A stretch of DNA of 64,000 bases from Rhizobium bangladeshense (GTDB lineage Bacteria > Pseudomonadota > Alphaproteobacteria > Rhizobiales > Rhizobiaceae): contig NZ_LYPL01000001.1 of the NCBI RefSeq assembly GCF_001662075.1, positions 124,001 to 188,000 on the forward strand, written 5' to 3'. Below, piece by piece: positions 62,978 through 64,000 of this stretch (the first letter of the stretch is position 1; the number at the start of each line of letters is the position of its first letter). Both the position numbers and the translations under genes were made by a program. The notes below the pieces were generated by a model. That model saw only the letters and a program-made list of their open reading frames with translations. It made no database searches and was not told the origin of the DNA.

Positions 62978-64000
62978 ATGGTATCAGGCATACATCACGT
63001 TACGGCCATCACCCGAAAAGTGCAGGCGAACGTGGACTTTTACGCCGGCTTTCTCGGCATGCGGCTCGTCAAGCAGACGGCCGGCTACGAGGATGCGACG
63101 CAGCTCCATCTCTTCTACGGCGATGCGGCGGGGACGCCGGGTTCGCTCGTCAGCTTCCTCGTCTGGGAAGACGGCGCCCCCGGCCGGGCAGGCTACGGCC
63201 AGGTCAGCGAGATTTCGCTGGCGATCGATCCGGCGAGCATCGGCTACTGGCTGACGCGCGCCATGAGCTTCGGTCTGCGCTCCGAGGGGCCGGCCGACGA
63301 ATTCGGCGAGCCTGTCCTCAGGCTAAAAGACCCCGACAATATCATCCTCAAGCTCGCAGGCGCCAAGAACCTCACATCGCCGGCGGCCTGGGACGGCGCC
63401 TCGATCCCGATCGAACATGCCGTCCAGCGCGTGCGCGGCGCGACCATGCTGACGGAAAAGCCCGCCGAAAGCCGCGGCTTTCTCGAGCAGCATTTCGGTT
63501 ACCGCTTCCAGGCCAGCCGCGGCACGATCGACAGGCTGGTTTCGCAATCCGGCGACGTCATCGACGTACGCGATGCGCGCGGATTCTGGTCGGGCGCGCC
63601 GGGCACCGGCACCGTTGATCATGTCGCCTTCCGCGCTGCCGACGAGGAGACGCTGCGTTCGGTATCCAAGGCGCTGGAGAAGACCGATGCATCGCCGACC
63701 AACATGCATGACCGCAAATATTTCCGCTCGCTCTATGCCCGCGAGCCCGGCGGCACGCTGGTGGAGCTGGCAACCGACAAGCCCGGCATGATTGTTGACG
63801 AAGAGCATGCGGCCCTCGGCAGCAAGCTGTTCGCGCCGCCGGAAGCGATCACCAATCTCGACGACCTGAAGGTGATTCTGCCGCAATTTTCGATGCCCGA
63901 CCAACCGCGCATCAATTACCGCGAGCTGCCCTTCGTCCATCGCTTCTACACGCCGCCGAATCCCGACGGCAGTGTCTTCGTGCTGCTGCACGGCTCGGGC
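62978..64000 (+). CDS. VOC-family dioxygenase fused to an alpha/beta-hydrolase (5' part)
   Basis: Open to the right edge; 341 residues visible. Residues 1-300 form a ring-cleaving dioxygenase-type VOC protein (MhqO-like): two modules with putative metal ligands His7 (IHHVTAITRKVQANVDFYAG), His215 (TVDHVAFRA) and Glu263 (GGTLVELATDKPG). After a linker (NYRELPFVHRFYTPPNPDGS) comes VFVLLHGSG, the oxyanion-hole strand of a carboxylesterase/hydrolase, at residues 333-341. In Bacillus, MhqO and the hydrolase MhqD are separate proteins. Suggested role: detoxification of quinone-like compounds; inferred. AGGA lies about 9 nt before the ATG. Confidence 0.82.
   Translation, partial: MVSGIHHVTAITRKVQANVDFYAGFLGMRLVKQTAGYEDATQLHLFYGDAAGTPGSLVSFLVWEDGAPGRAGYGQVSEISLAIDPASIGYWLTRAMSFGLRSEGPADEFGEPVLRLKDPDNIILKLAGAKNLTSPAAWDGASIPIEHAVQRVRGATMLTEKPAESRGFLEQHFGYRFQASRGTIDRLVSQSGDVIDVRDARGFWSGAPGTGTVDHVAFRAADEETLRSVSKALEKTDASPTNMHDRKYFRSLYAREPGGTLVELATDKPGMIVDEEHAALGSKLFAPPEAITNLDDLKVILPQFSMPDQPRINYRELPFVHRFYTPPNPDGSVFVLLHGSG

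Noticed and set aside
1-64000. CRISPR array, tRNA or rRNA genes, insertion sequences, phage genes
   Set aside because: No regularly spaced repeats, cloverleaf-like segments, transposase motifs or foreign-looking islands were seen; the region looks like stable core chromosome.

Overview
The window is the main flagellar and chemotaxis region of an alphaproteobacterium of the Rhizobiaceae, followed by an unrelated housekeeping and signalling segment. The genus is inferred from the rhizobial motility regulators (visN, visR, rem), the rhizobial motor accessory genes motC and motE, the CheS/CheT pair, four short tandem flagellins and the characteristic gene order. It fits Rhizobium of the leguminosarum/etli group best. 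The DNA is GC-rich, tightly packed, and has many 4-bp ATGA stop/start overlaps.

Layout, left part (1-19100, almost all on the minus strand). In transcription order from the right: flagellins flaA, flaB, flaC and flaD; a FliH-like gene, motB, motC and fliK; a lytic transglycosylase; the regulator rem; then hook and filament-junction genes flgE, flgK, flgL, flaF, flbT and flgD, and export genes fliQ, flhA and fliR (cut by the left edge). A TTG-started TPR plus GT41 O-GlcNAc-type transferase (19520-21436) points away from flaA and is a strong candidate for flagellin glycosylation.

Middle part (21500-35640). On the minus strand are fliP, fliL, flgH, motE, flgI, flgA, flgG, fliE, flgC and flgB (one operon transcribed from flgB), then an unknown membrane protein, fliI and flgF. 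Divergent from flgF on the plus strand are motA, fliM, fliN, fliG, flhB and a conserved unknown. The minus-strand pair visN-visR (36139-37640) encodes the class I LuxR-type master regulators. The che operon follows on the minus strand: icpA, cheS, cheY1, cheA, cheW, cheR, cheB, cheY2, cheD, cheT and fliF, ending at a hairpin terminator. Together the genes encode basal body, export apparatus, hook, filament, motor and chemosensory control.

Right part (48700-64000). A small putative membrane peptide, a GT39-type glycosyltransferase, an XRE regulator divergent from a YbaL/Kef antiporter, a small secreted or anchored protein, a fused SecDF, and then a dense signalling group: a sensorless histidine kinase, a receiver protein with a VisN/VisR-like LuxR protein, another lone receiver, a PAS histidine kinase with an Rcp-type receiver, and a REC-kinase-REC hybrid. 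The window ends inside a VOC dioxygenase that appears fused to an alpha/beta-hydrolase.

The most interesting non-gene signal is an 11-bp motif, CYTCRCGCAAG in gene orientation, found five times, each in a gap just upstream of a flagellar gene. The three flaA-C promoters share a second, different positional box. Other oddities: a globin-coupled receptor without the usual proximal histidine, a Rem receiver with Glu in place of the phospho-acceptor Asp, an 80-bp fliK/transglycosylase overlap, and two copies of a palindromic intergenic repeat.
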